A stretch of DNA of 64,000 bases from assembly GCA_017453245.1 (NCBI GenBank), contig JAFTKM010000007.1:243747-307746 (forward strand), written 5' to 3'. The position numbers and the translations under genes are program-made. The DNA is from Clostridia bacterium. Lineage in GTDB: Bacteria; Bacillota; Clostridia; Oscillospirales; CAG-272. Under the pieces are notes generated by a model that was given only the letters and a program-made list of their open reading frames with translations, was not told the DNA's origin and made no database searches. Shown here piece after piece: positions 40,531 through 49,853 of the stretch. The first letter of the stretch is position 1, and each line of letters opens with the position of its first letter.

Positions 40531-41571
40531 ATGAAGAAAAATATTTCTATTTTGTTGATTTGCTCAATGCTGCTTGCCTTCCTTACCGGCTGCTCGTATT
40601 TTGATAAGACAAATAAGGTCGAGGGCGGTAATGAGACCGATAACACCGGAGAGAGTAACAATACCAACGGTTCGACCGACGGTGGAAACACCGACGGAAC
40701 TACCGATGGAACAGATAACGTTACGAGTGGTGGAGAAACAGATGAAGCTCCGAAAGGAGTTCCTCTTAGTAAAGAGAGCGACGTGATCGAATCGATATTT
40801 GACTATCTTGACAACTACTATTCAGACCATGATATGGGTGATAATAGTTTGGGATATAAAATAAGACAAACTGTAAATGGCGTATGGCGACCTATAGAGG
40901 TTACCTTTGATACCTTTGATTATTACTTCGTTTGCGGTTATGACAATGATCCCGGTGATGACTACTATGAAAGCCGCGCTAAGAAATGTAATTGGTATAA
41001 ATTTAATTCCGCGGAGGAAATTCCGGAATACTATAACGGCGAAAAATGCGCGTACGTTTTCCAGTTTAACAAGGCTTCGTCAATAGTCAATCTTCTGGAA
41101 GGTCAGAGTGACGTGCCCGAGATGGAGCACTTCCTATGGTACCAGCCCGAATTTAAAGATGGATATAACGTAAAGTCTCCGATAGCTTACGGTGAAACCA
41201 TTATATATCTGTGCTACACAGAGTACTTGAGCATAAGAATTTGGGATGAAGGAACGATATACTACTCGACTTCGTCGTATGATTACAGATGGGTGACCAT
41301 ACCTTATGTTGAGGATTACGATGGAAGATATATCAGCTTAATTACAAGGCAGGTTACTCGGAGAAATGGCGAAGAAATAGTTAGAGAGACAGGTGTTGAA
41401 CTTCATCTTGGTGAGTATGCCGATGCTTTTACGGATGTTATAGAGACGGAAAGATACAGTGTAAAGACAGAATATAAATCAAATTCTGAAGAAATGACAC
41501 ATACGTATTATTATTCATGTATCTTAGTCGAGGACTTTTTCAAAGTATTAAATGAGGAAATTTTGAATTGA
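40531..41571 (+). CDS. Tandem lipoprotein B
   Basis: A 346-residue exported lipoprotein with lipobox FLTGC (C21), then a low-complexity Asn/Gly/Thr linker to about residue 70 and a domain of ~270 residues. That domain is homologous to lipoprotein C: LEVTFDxxDYYFxCGY, KCNWYxFxSxEEIPEYxNGEKC and VPEMEH occur in both. The start at 40531 uses GGGAG inside the end of gene A (2-nt gap), so A and B are co-translated. No catalytic motif is visible; a binding or immunity-type role is possible but unsupported. Confidence 0.75.
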   Translation: MKKNISILLICSMLLAFLTGCSYFDKTNKVEGGNETDNTGESNNTNGSTDGGNTDGTTDGTDNVTSGGETDEAPKGVPLSKESDVIESIFDYLDNYYSDHDMGDNSLGYKIRQTVNGVWRPIEVTFDTFDYYFVCGYDNDPGDDYYESRAKKCNWYKFNSAEEIPEYYNGEKCAYVFQFNKASSIVNLLEGQSDVPEMEHFLWYQPEFKDGYNVKSPIAYGETIIYLCYTEYLSIRIWDEGTIYYSTSSYDYRWVTIPYVEDYDGRYISLITRQVTRRNGEEIVRETGVELHLGEYADAFTDVIETERYSVKTEYKSNSEEMTHTYYYSCILVEDFFKVLNEEILN

Positions 41572-41602
41572 TTTTTAGTTTTAGGAAAGATGGGGATTTG
41601 CT

Positions 41603-42589
41603 ATGAAGAAAATTATTTCTTTTATTTTGATATGCTCGGTGCTGCTTGCCTTCCTTACCGGATGCTCGTATTTTGATAAGACAAATAAGGTCGAGGGCGG
41701 TAATGAGACCGATAACACCGGAGAGAGTAACAATACCAACGGTTCGACTGAAGGTGGAAACACGGGCGGAGCTACTGATGGAACAACCGGTGAAAAAGAT
41801 GAAGCTTCGAAAGGAATTTCTCTGGATAAAGAGAGTGATCCTATCAAATCCTTAATCGAACTTTTGTCTCGCGAGGTTCCCGATGTTCTTTTTGGTAGTG
41901 AGGGTTTGCCGGACCAGATATATTTTGTTCAGCACTATGACGCACAACCTCTTGAAGTTACGTTTGATCCTCTTGATTATTACTTTGCTTGCGGATATTA
42001 TAACGGAGATCCGAATGAAATAATGTGGACCTATAAACTTGCGGAAAAGTGCAACTGGTACAGATTCGATTCTTCGGAGGATATTCCCGAATACATAAAT
42101 GGTGAAAAATGCGTTTTGGCTTATCAATTCAACAGAGCATCATCTGTAATAAACCTATTGGGCAATGAAAACGTGCCCGAGATGGAGCACGTTTCTATAC
42201 CGGATTTAAAATTTGAAAATGGATTTAATACTACTCCGCCGATTGCTTTTTCTAAAACGATCATTTATTTGCAAGGATATTTTGCCGATGATTTGAATAA
42301 AAGCACGATATATTATACAACTCGATCGATATATAACAACTATATAACGATACGTTTTGTTGAGCTTTCCGGTATGAAATATATAGTTGTTCCACGATAT
42401 ATGTATAGCGGAGAATTGGATAGTCTTGAATCCGCGTTAGACCAATATTACGATGTTTTTATGAGTATAACGGAGGCTAATAATTTCGAGTATGAAGGAT
42501 ATTTAAGTGATAATGCTACGTTTATTTATACGCTAATAGCAATGGAGCATTTTATAGAAGTGCTAAAGGAAGTGGATCCACAAAACTGA
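41603..42589 (+). CDS. Tandem lipoprotein C
   Basis: A 328-residue exported lipoprotein, lipobox FLTGC (C21), linker rich in Asn/Gly/Thr, and a domain homologous to that of lipoprotein B. Over the signal peptide and linker, DNA 41641-41750 is almost identical to 40567-40676, while the remaining coding sequence has diverged widely. That contrast suggests recent gene conversion or a recent exchange of the 5' part. It follows B by 31 nt and is probably in the same transcript. Function unknown. Confidence 0.75.
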   Translation: MKKIISFILICSVLLAFLTGCSYFDKTNKVEGGNETDNTGESNNTNGSTEGGNTGGATDGTTGEKDEASKGISLDKESDPIKSLIELLSREVPDVLFGSEGLPDQIYFVQHYDAQPLEVTFDPLDYYFACGYYNGDPNEIMWTYKLAEKCNWYRFDSSEDIPEYINGEKCVLAYQFNRASSVINLLGNENVPEMEHVSIPDLKFENGFNTTPPIAFSKTIIYLQGYFADDLNKSTIYYTTRSIYNNYITIRFVELSGMKYIVVPRYMYSGELDSLESALDQYYDVFMSITEANNFEYEGYLSDNATFIYTLIAMEHFIEVLKEVDPQN

Positions 42590-42630
42590 GTAGAGTTGTT
42601 ATTGGTTATTAAAAAGAAAGGATGAGAAAA

Positions 42631-44079
42631 GTGAAAACCAATAAAAAAGTCATATCGTTGATAATAACCTTTGCATTAATTCTTAATTTTTCTTTTGTTT
42701 GTTTAACTTATGTTTCTGCGCATGAGTCAATTTTGGATGTAGACTACGATGGTTGCATTTGGCCGAATTACACTTCTCAAACGGAGACTAAGGCATGGTA
42801 TGTTCTATATTCAAGACGAGAGATAAATGAGAACTCAAAGTGTTATCATATCAGTCACGAAACACAGACGATAAAGTACTACTTTGCAGACGAATCTTCC
42901 AGTGGTTATAGGTGGGATGACGATATTTCTGAAGAATTAGCGGAAGAAATTAAGACTTGCTACGCAAATAGTATGGAAAAGTGGAATAACGTGTACTTCT
43001 ATTCGTACGATTCTAATGACAATATAGTTAAAAACAAAGTAATAAACATTGTTGAAGGCAACTCGACAGACAACAATTTAGTTATTTACCCTTATTATGA
43101 GAATAGTACTACTTTTGCTAATACTAGATATGATGAAGAAAATGTTGAAAATATAGAAATATTCGAAGATGAGAAAATAGAGCATAATCACATATCCGAG
43201 TGGTATATGAACGTGAATCTTTATCTTTTTTATTTACACGGTAATGTTACTGAAGATATGGTTAATAATGCCAGAAATAAGACCGGCGCTCATGAAATTG
43301 GTCACATCCTTGGGCTCAGGGATATTGATGCGGTGCCTACGTGTGGTGCTGGTGCAGACTATGAACACCACGAGGAGTTACTGATGGGATATGGAAATGT
43401 TGCCTACAGGACATCGGACATCACCTACAAAGACATCGCCGGTGTTGCAATAACCAGAGGCTTCCACACCGACTCCGATCACAAGTGGTTATATAATGGC
43501 TTGGATGCTAATGGCAAACACAAGCTCATATGTTCTATCTGCAACGGCGTAAATGCCGTAGATAGTTTGAGTGGATATACATATGACACGTACAACGCTT
43601 GCGGTGAAAATCACACCTTATCGAGCGGAAATATGATGGCTGTCGCAAGCTACGGCACTAGCGACTACTATAAGTGCAAATACTGCAGATACGTCGCGCC
43701 GTTTGATAATATCGTAGCGCAGGATTATAGCATAGCACAGTATAATAGCGCCTTACATAAGTATACAAATAATGTTAATGGTTTGGAATACACTTTCTAT
43801 AAGGAGCATTCTTTTAATTACGGAAATATATCAGCTTCTTCTCACACCGCTACTTGCGAATGTGGATATACCATCACGGTAAAACATATCTTTACCTATG
43901 AAAGTATATCAAATCTATATCACGGAGGCGTATGCGCATGCGGGTATTCAACGACGGGTATGCATACTACCAGAATGATAGATAATAGGTATTCCGCTTG
44001 CACAATATGCGGAGAGGTGTTTGACTCGTGGTCTGATAACATTATCTTTAAGGATGAGGAGGATATACCTCAAGAGTGA
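42631..44079 (+). CDS. Secreted metzincin-like metalloprotease with CxxC modules
   Basis: About 482 residues. A signal peptide (KKVISLIITFALILNFSFV, cleavage near YVSAHE) is followed by a protease domain whose zinc site HEIGHILGLRD (H221, counted from the GTG start) is the HExxHxxGxxD form of metzincins. After it come three or four cysteine-pair modules of the kind CSIC, CKYC, CECG, CACG and CTIC spaced by HT/HS segments. AAAGGA sits 8 nt before GTG 42631 but abuts ATG 42622, so GTG is preferred. It lies in the AT-rich stretch downstream of the lipoproteins and may be co-transcribed with them. Confidence 0.8.
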   Translation: MKTNKKVISLIITFALILNFSFVCLTYVSAHESILDVDYDGCIWPNYTSQTETKAWYVLYSRREINENSKCYHISHETQTIKYYFADESSSGYRWDDDISEELAEEIKTCYANSMEKWNNVYFYSYDSNDNIVKNKVINIVEGNSTDNNLVIYPYYENSTTFANTRYDEENVENIEIFEDEKIEHNHISEWYMNVNLYLFYLHGNVTEDMVNNARNKTGAHEIGHILGLRDIDAVPTCGAGADYEHHEELLMGYGNVAYRTSDITYKDIAGVAITRGFHTDSDHKWLYNGLDANGKHKLICSICNGVNAVDSLSGYTYDTYNACGENHTLSSGNMMAVASYGTSDYYKCKYCRYVAPFDNIVAQDYSIAQYNSALHKYTNNVNGLEYTFYKEHSFNYGNISASSHTATCECGYTITVKHIFTYESISNLYHGGVCACGYSTTGMHTTRMIDNRYSACTICGEVFDSWSDNIIFKDEEDIPQE

Positions 44080-44291
44080 GAAAGAGATTAAAACTAACAT
44101 TCAAAACAGCCCACATAAAATTCGCGGGTGGATGTATATGTTAACGATTGTTAGCAAAAAGCGCACTTGTGGTGTCGCTCGTGATGATAAATTCTTTGCG
44201 TTTTTTAAAATTAAAAACCGCTAAAGCACAAGCTATTAACATAGTTATAAGGGTATGAAAAACACTCATAGTGTTAAAATTGAAAATATAC

Positions 44292-44320
44292 TTGAATTTT
44301 TCTAATATCCGTGGTAGAAT
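44292..44320 (+). promoter_or_regulatory. Promoter of the M3-type protease gene
   Basis: TTGAAT (44292-44297), 17 nt, TAGAAT (44315-44320). It overlaps the longest possible upstream frame and supports the start at 44359. Confidence 0.65.
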
Positions 44321-44358
44321 TAGGTATCTTTATTTTTGTTTTAATGGAGAGAAAGGCT

Positions 44359-46449
44359 ATGAAAAGATTATCGACCCTACTTCTTGTGCTTGTTATAGCG
44401 CTCCTTGCCTTTACAAGCTGTCAGTATTTACCCGACGGGGTAAAGAATGCTATTGAAAACGTCTTTGGTGTTGTGGGTGACCACGAGCACGAGTACGTCC
44501 TTGAAAAAAGTTTGGGAACGGCCACCTGTACTAAGGCCGAGGAGGGCGTGTTCAAATGCTCTTGTGGCGCTAGTGAAACACGCGTGGTAACTGAGGCGCT
44601 TGGACACGATTACACTACGGCAAGTGTGGTAAAACCTGCATGTAACAAGGCCGGATCTACGAGGTACATATGTACCAGATGCAGCAAGATGACCTCTGAG
44701 ACAATACCCGCAACCGGCCATGATATAGGTGAGTTTGAAGAGCTTTCCCGTCTTATTTACTGCCGCAACAGCGGTTGCTCTTACGCGTATCGTCCCGAGG
44801 GCGAGGGAAAGTATAAGGAGGTTATCGTTTACAAGTTCTCCGATTCCGATCTCGATGAGTTTGACAGGATCTTTAACGAGCTTGATGAAATAATCACCGC
44901 GGCACCTGCTTATGACTCGACGCTTCACACATACGAGGAGGATAGCGAGACACACGAGAGTTATCTCGTTATGGAAGCCAAGTACGAGGAGCTCTACGAT
45001 GTTCTTGAATACGTTACCTCACAGTATCAGATAGCTCAGGTTGAATATCACGTAGATATGGGCGATGCTCAGAACAAAGAGGACTTTGATTATATCAGCA
45101 AGATAAGAACGGAACTTGTTTCCCGTTTCTACTCCTTCTCTCAGGTTATCTATGATTCTATGTACCGTGATTATTACTACTTCGGTATGACCGAGGAGGA
45201 AATTAAAGCGTTTATTTTCGAGAGTGATGCGGTTTCTAACCCCGAATATAAAGCTCTCGTTGACAGAAACAGCGAGATCGAGATGGAGTTTAATGAAATA
45301 CCGGATCCGAGTCTCAGTGACCGGGTTCCGCAGCTTTACGCTGAATTTGTAGAGAATAACAAGAAGATTGCGGAGCTTATGGGCTATGACAATTATCTTG
45401 AATACGCTTATTCCAACGTTTACGACAGAGATTATTCCTATCAGGACGTTAAGGCTATCGCTGATTACGTAAAGGAATATATCGCTCCGCTTTATAACAA
45501 CGTTTTCAGCAGATGGAACAGAATTACTGCTAATCTCACTCAGTCGGATGCAGCGTATATTGCGTACGTAACTTACGTTGTCGATAGTTTCTTTGCCAAC
45601 GCGAAGTCTAACAAGCAGCTTAACGATTATATTGATAAGATGAGCTTTACCTCCAATCCGGATAAGCAGATATCCTTCTCCGATGAGCTTAATAATCTTA
45701 TGGGTGACGGAAATCTCTTCCTCGGACAATATGGCGGAGCTTACGTTACGACTCTTTACGGAATAGATATTCCAATCGCTTACTTCGGAAATAGCTCTTA
45801 CTCCAGCTCCTTTACCGTAGCTCATGAGTTCGGTCACTATATGAACGAAATCTACAGCGGCGGTGTATATTCTCAATCGTTCGACCTCTTGGAGATGCAT
45901 TCGCAGGGTAACGAGCTTCTTTATCTCGCATATCTTAACAGCCGTGATGACGTTATGAATGATATAGAGTTTGAAATGGTTCAAACATATCAGATGATTT
46001 CTATGCTGGATACGATCATGAACGCTCTTGCTGTTGATACCTTTGAGCAGGCTATTTATACAAATAGTTACGAGGGAGAAAATGCGGATGTCATAATGGC
46101 TGACGGAAAGATTACTGCTGATGAGTATGATCTTCTTTACACGAGCATCATCAGTGATTTTGGCGGAGAAAGCTATATGACGGATACTTATTGGAGATAC
46201 GTAACCGTTCTCGCTCCTTGCTACTACGTATCCTACTCCGTGTCTGCCCTTTCGGTTTTGCAGCTTTATCCTATGGCTAATGAGAACTTTGATGCGGCAA
46301 AGGATGCGTACCTCAAACTCTTTACTTACGTAGATACTTACGAAAGTGAGGATGATTACATAACTACCGTTGAGGTTCTTGAGTATGCGGGGCTTTATTC
46401 CTTCACCGATGAGGAGCTTTACGTATATATTGCAAATAGTATTGAATAA
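44359..46449 (+). CDS. M3-family oligoendopeptidase-like lipoprotein
   Basis: A 696-residue exported lipoprotein with lipobox FTSC (C21). Two cysteine/histidine modules follow (HEHEYVLEKSLGTATCTKAE...CSCG and HDYTTASVVKPACNKAG...CTRC, each ending in a GHD-type turn). The rest is an M3 (thimet oligopeptidase/PepF) helical catalytic domain with the zinc motif HEFGHY (H489-H493) and the third-ligand segment LLEMHSQGNELL. The family usually works in the cytosol, so a lipid-anchored, exported version is unusual. It would trim peptides outside the cell, in line with the metzincin upstream. Confidence 0.85.
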   Translation: MKRLSTLLLVLVIALLAFTSCQYLPDGVKNAIENVFGVVGDHEHEYVLEKSLGTATCTKAEEGVFKCSCGASETRVVTEALGHDYTTASVVKPACNKAGSTRYICTRCSKMTSETIPATGHDIGEFEELSRLIYCRNSGCSYAYRPEGEGKYKEVIVYKFSDSDLDEFDRIFNELDEIITAAPAYDSTLHTYEEDSETHESYLVMEAKYEELYDVLEYVTSQYQIAQVEYHVDMGDAQNKEDFDYISKIRTELVSRFYSFSQVIYDSMYRDYYYFGMTEEEIKAFIFESDAVSNPEYKALVDRNSEIEMEFNEIPDPSLSDRVPQLYAEFVENNKKIAELMGYDNYLEYAYSNVYDRDYSYQDVKAIADYVKEYIAPLYNNVFSRWNRITANLTQSDAAYIAYVTYVVDSFFANAKSNKQLNDYIDKMSFTSNPDKQISFSDELNNLMGDGNLFLGQYGGAYVTTLYGIDIPIAYFGNSSYSSSFTVAHEFGHYMNEIYSGGVYSQSFDLLEMHSQGNELLYLAYLNSRDDVMNDIEFEMVQTYQMISMLDTIMNALAVDTFEQAIYTNSYEGENADVIMADGKITADEYDLLYTSIISDFGGESYMTDTYWRYVTVLAPCYYVSYSVSALSVLQLYPMANENFDAAKDAYLKLFTYVDTYESEDDYITTVEVLEYAGLYSFTDEELYVYIANSIE

Positions 46450-46460
46450 TTGAATAAAAG

Positions 46461-46549
46461 GGCTGCCTCAACTGCATTGCTATGCATACTCTGATGACCG
46501 ATTGCTTTGGAGAATGTGTTATCTGTGCATTTGGAGGCGGCCTTCTTTT
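46461..46549 (+). terminator. Intrinsic terminator with long loop
   Basis: GGCTGCCTC (46461-46469) pairs with GAGGCGGCC (46534-46542) with one G-U pair, followed by TTCTTTTA. TGCAT segments inside can pair further. Confidence 0.7.
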
Positions 46550-46609
46550 ATTGCTTTCGTGCTAATGTTAGACAATTTTTTAAAAATGTCGCACGCGGAA
46601 AAAATGCTG

Positions 46610-46638
46610 TTGCTTTATTTTATAATCTTTGTTATAAT
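46610..46638 (+). promoter_or_regulatory. Promoter of the GH3 gene
   Basis: TTGCTT (46610-46615), 17 nt, TATAAT (46633-46638). Confidence 0.7.
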
Positions 46639-46683
46639 TACTACGTGAAATAAAAATAATAACAACGGAAAGGATTTTTTACT

Positions 46684-48459
46684 ATGGTAGATTTACGCAA
46701 AAAACCCTACTGTCTTACCGACTCGGATATCGAGTGGGTAGAGAATACTATTGCTTCTATGAGTGACGAGGAGAAGGTTGGTCAGCTCTTCTTCCAGCTT
46801 ACCGCAGGTCAGGGCGAGGATTATCTTCGCGAGCTTATGGAGAAGTACCATCTCGGCGGTTGCAGATACAACGCTATGCCCGGCGCTATGGTTCTTGAGC
46901 AGAACAGAACTCTTCAGAAATACGCAAAGGTTCCCGTTTTCATCGCTTGTAACCCCGAAAAGGGCGGAGACGGTGTTTGTCCCGACGGTACCGCTGTCGG
47001 CGCGGGCATCAAGGTTGGCGCGACCGGCAAGACTGAGTACGCCGAGGCTATGGGATACGTATCGGGCGCGCAGATCGCAGCTACCGGCTGTAACATGGCG
47101 TTCTCTCCCGTTGTAGACATACTTTATAATCACGAGTGCGAGGAGGTTCTCGCGCGCTCCTTCGGTAACGATCCCGAGAGAGTTGCCGCTATGGGTAAGG
47201 CTTATATGGACGGCCTTCACAAGACCGAGGGCGTGGCTTGTACCGCTAAGCATTTCCCCGGTAACGGTCAGGATTACCGCGACGCACACATTTCCAACAA
47301 CATCAACAGCTTTGGCGAGGAGGAATGGATGGCGACCTACGGTCACGTCTACAAGACTCTTATCGACGGCGGTCTTGACGCTATTATGGGCGGACACATC
47401 CTTATGCCTAACTATATGAAGGACGTAAAGCCCGGCATCACCGACTCAGAGCTCCTTCCCGCGACTCTTTCCTATGACATTATGACCGTGCTCCTTCGTG
47501 AGAAGCTCGGCTTCAACGGTATGGTAGTTACCGACGCATCTCACATGGTTGGTATGACCAATCAGATGAAGAGACGCGATATGCTTCCTCTCTCCATCAA
47601 CGCAGGCTGTGATATGTTCCTCTTCTTCAACGATCCCGACGAAGACTATAACACCATGCTCGAGGCTTATAAGAACGGAATAATCTCCGAGGAGAGAATG
47701 GTAGAGGCTCTCACCAGGATTCTCGGTCTTAAGGCTAAGATGGGCCTTAACAAGAAGGCTAAGGAGGAGCTCTGTCCTCCCGCGGAGGCGCTTGCTCCCG
47801 TGCTTCAGAATCCTGAGTTCAAGACCTATTCCGGCAAGATCGCAAAGGACTGTATCACTCTTGTAAAGAGCCTTGACGAGGGTGTCCTTCCCATCAGCCC
47901 CGAGAAGACCAAGAGAGTTATGATAGTTCCCATCAAGGGCGCGGACAATCCTCTTATGGCGCTCGCCGCTATGGCTATGGGCGGGGGCGTGTCGAGAAAA
48001 ACGCCCGCAGAGAAGCTCTGTGAGAGACTTATTGCCAAGGGCTTTGACGCATATATCTACGAGAGCCCCATCGAGAAGATGAAAAAGATGATGGCGGCCG
48101 GCGAGAAGCCCAGCCTCAATCTCTACTTCGCGGGCAAGAACTCAATTGCCGACTTCGTAGCAGGTCAGGACCTCGTTATCTCGCTCTTCGACGTTGCAAA
48201 CGGTCACCCCGTCTTCGGCCTTTCCAAGGGCGGCGGAGAGATTCCGTGGTACGTGCACGAGCTCCCCGTAATCGGTATCTCTGTAAACAAGCCTACTATG
48301 CTTGCTGATTGCCCGATGCTCCGCACCTATATCAACACCTACGACGCAAACGACGATACCATGGACGCGCTTGTTGAGGCGCTCGTTGAGGGCCCCGAGG
48401 CCTTCCGCGGTAAGGATCCCATCGACAGCTTCTGCGGTATGTGGGATACCAGACTCTGA
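46684..48459 (+). CDS. GH3 beta-N-acetylglucosaminidase-like enzyme (NagZ type)
   Basis: A 591-residue glycoside hydrolase family 3 protein. KHFPGNG (H190) and the Asp-His dyad DAH (D200, H202) that NagZ-type enzymes use as acid/base are visible, with the nucleophile D284 in VVTDASHMVGM. A C-terminal alpha/beta sandwich domain (about residues 385-590) follows. No signal peptide, so it likely removes N-acetylglucosamine from imported muropeptides or chitin/mucin oligosaccharides. AAAGGA precedes the ATG. The HAD hydrolase downstream is probably in the same transcript. The NagZ His in KHFPGHG is Asn here. Confidence 0.86.
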   Translation: MVDLRKKPYCLTDSDIEWVENTIASMSDEEKVGQLFFQLTAGQGEDYLRELMEKYHLGGCRYNAMPGAMVLEQNRTLQKYAKVPVFIACNPEKGGDGVCPDGTAVGAGIKVGATGKTEYAEAMGYVSGAQIAATGCNMAFSPVVDILYNHECEEVLARSFGNDPERVAAMGKAYMDGLHKTEGVACTAKHFPGNGQDYRDAHISNNINSFGEEEWMATYGHVYKTLIDGGLDAIMGGHILMPNYMKDVKPGITDSELLPATLSYDIMTVLLREKLGFNGMVVTDASHMVGMTNQMKRRDMLPLSINAGCDMFLFFNDPDEDYNTMLEAYKNGIISEERMVEALTRILGLKAKMGLNKKAKEELCPPAEALAPVLQNPEFKTYSGKIAKDCITLVKSLDEGVLPISPEKTKRVMIVPIKGADNPLMALAAMAMGGGVSRKTPAEKLCERLIAKGFDAYIYESPIEKMKKMMAAGEKPSLNLYFAGKNSIADFVAGQDLVISLFDVANGHPVFGLSKGGGEIPWYVHELPVIGISVNKPTMLADCPMLRTYINTYDANDDTMDALVEALVEGPEAFRGKDPIDSFCGMWDTRL

Positions 48460-48528
48460 TAGGTATATAAAAGAATATGAGCGCCGAGGCCCAAGTCTCG
48501 GCGCTAAAGTAAAAAATGAGAGGTATTT

Positions 48529-49380
48529 ATGGCCACACTTGATTCGTTTGAAAGACGCCGCGACCTGCTTGTGTGCGTAGACTCTGACGGATGCGCTATG
48601 GACACGATGAATTGCAAGCACATCTACTGCTTCGGCCCTTGTATGGTCGATGAGTGGGGACTTGCCCAGTGGCGTGACGATATACTTAAGCGCTGGAATG
48701 AGATCAATCTCTACCAGGTCACAAGAGGTATAAACCGCTTCAAGGGACTCGCGATGGCGCTGACTGAAATTGACGAAAAGTATACACGGATACCCGGTAT
48801 TGACACGTTTTCAGAGTGGTGTAGGACCACACACGCGCTCTCTATGCCCGCGCTCAAGGAGGCAATTCCGACCTATCCCGAGGGGGAGGGAAGAGTATGT
48901 CTTGAGAAGGCGCTTAGCTGGAGCAGGGCGGTAAACGAGAGCATAAACAATCTGCCAGAGGAGGTCAAGATCCCCTTTGAGGGAGCGGCCGAGGGACTCG
49001 AGGCGGCGCACAGACTTGCCGACGTTGCGATAGTCTCCAGCGCAAATCGAGAGGCAGTGGTCGAGGAGTGGGAAAAGTTCGGTCTTATCCCTCACACCGA
49101 TATTATGCTCACGCAGGATATAGGCAGTAAGGCTTATTGCATCGGCGAGATGCTGAAATTCGGCTACTCCAGGGAGCAGACTCTTATGGTCGGCGACGCT
49201 ATGGGCGATCTCGACGCGGCAAAGCAGAACGGAGTTTACTACTTCCCGATCCTTCCCGGCAAGGAGAAGGAGAGCTGGCAGGAGCTTGTCGACGAGGGCC
49301 TTGAGAGACTCGAAAACGGCACCTACGGCGGCGAGTATCAGGAGAAGAAGATCCGTGAGTTTATGGAGAATTTTAAATAA
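48529..49380 (+). CDS. HAD-family hydrolase
   Basis: A 283-residue haloacid dehalogenase-like phosphatase. Motif I is VDSDGCAMDT (residues about 17-26), with the nucleophilic aspartate and its helper; motif II is VSSANRE; motifs III/IV are in MVGDAMGDLDAA. A large helical cap (about residues 30-165) with WNEINLYQVTRGINRFKGLAMAL sits after motif I, giving a C1-type layout. Such enzymes dephosphorylate sugar phosphates or similar metabolites. It follows the GH3 gene after a GCGCCGAG/CTCGGCGC hairpin that lacks a T-tract. The substrate is unknown. Confidence 0.82.
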   Translation: MATLDSFERRRDLLVCVDSDGCAMDTMNCKHIYCFGPCMVDEWGLAQWRDDILKRWNEINLYQVTRGINRFKGLAMALTEIDEKYTRIPGIDTFSEWCRTTHALSMPALKEAIPTYPEGEGRVCLEKALSWSRAVNESINNLPEEVKIPFEGAAEGLEAAHRLADVAIVSSANREAVVEEWEKFGLIPHTDIMLTQDIGSKAYCIGEMLKFGYSREQTLMVGDAMGDLDAAKQNGVYYFPILPGKEKESWQELVDEGLERLENGTYGGEYQEKKIREFMENFK

Positions 49381-49384
49381 AAAG

Positions 49385-49425
49385 TGCGCTACACTCATTA
49401 ATAGGGTGTAGCGCAACGATTTTTT
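49385..49425 (+). terminator. Intrinsic terminator
   Basis: TGCGCTACAC (49385-49394) pairs with GTGTAGCGCA (49406-49415), then acgaTTTTTT. Confidence 0.9.
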
Positions 49426-49486
49426 AAAGAAATATTTATCCTCAAAGTGTTTGTTGTTTGTTTCAAAAAGGTTAGATTTAATTAGT

Positions 49487-49717
49487 TCAAATTGATTTAT
49501 TTGCGATTTCTATTTTTAGCATAAGTTCACTCGGAGCAATTCCTAATGCATCTGCAATTCTGAAAAAAGTTTCGAGGGTTGGTTTTCTAATCCCACGCTC
49601 AATAGCACTTAAATGAGTTCTACCAATATCAGCAAGCCCACTTACAACTTCTTGTGAAAGATTACGAGACTCCCTGCATTCTTGAATTACTTGTCCAACA
49701 ATTATTGGGTTTAACAT
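49487..49717 (-). CDS. XRE-family helix-turn-helix regulator
   Basis: A 76-residue Cro/C1-type DNA-binding protein made of the HTH domain alone: VIQECRESRNLSQEVVSGLADIGRTHLSAIERGIRKPTLETFFRIADALG. AGGAGG (49726-49731) precedes the ATG. An operator-like sequence overlaps its start codon, and inverted copies lie in the divergent promoter, so it very likely represses itself and the small membrane-protein gene. AT-rich codons suggest acquisition. The two-gene arrangement resembles small regulator/membrane-peptide modules of mobile elements. Confidence 0.88.
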   Translation of the reverse strand: MLNPIIVGQVIQECRESRNLSQEVVSGLADIGRTHLSAIERGIRKPTLETFFRIADALGIAPSELMLKIEIANKSI

Positions 49718-49724
49718 ATGTGTT
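49713..49724. promoter_or_regulatory. Candidate XRE operator O1
   Basis: AACATATGTGTT, overlapping the start codon of the XRE gene; exact reverse complement of O2. Confidence 0.7.
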
Positions 49725-49768
49725 TCCTCCTAGCGTATATATTATATAACTTGATGGAGAAAAATATG

Positions 49769-49780
49769 AACACATATGTT
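49769..49780. promoter_or_regulatory. Candidate XRE operator O2
   Basis: AACACATATGTT, running into the -35 box of the rightward promoter. Confidence 0.72.
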
Positions 49781-49807
49781 GACAACTGAACACAAATGTG
49801 TTATAAT
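49779..49807 (+). promoter_or_regulatory. Promoter of the small membrane protein gene
   Basis: TTGACA (49779-49784), 17 nt, TATAAT (49802-49807), overlapped by O2 and O3. Confidence 0.82.
49789..49802. promoter_or_regulatory. Candidate XRE operator O3
   Basis: AACACAAATGTGTT, a near-palindrome filling the -35/-10 spacer. Confidence 0.72.
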
Positions 49808-49853
49808 TAATCTTGATGAGTACATTTGTATTCAAAAATGAAAGGAGATAAAG

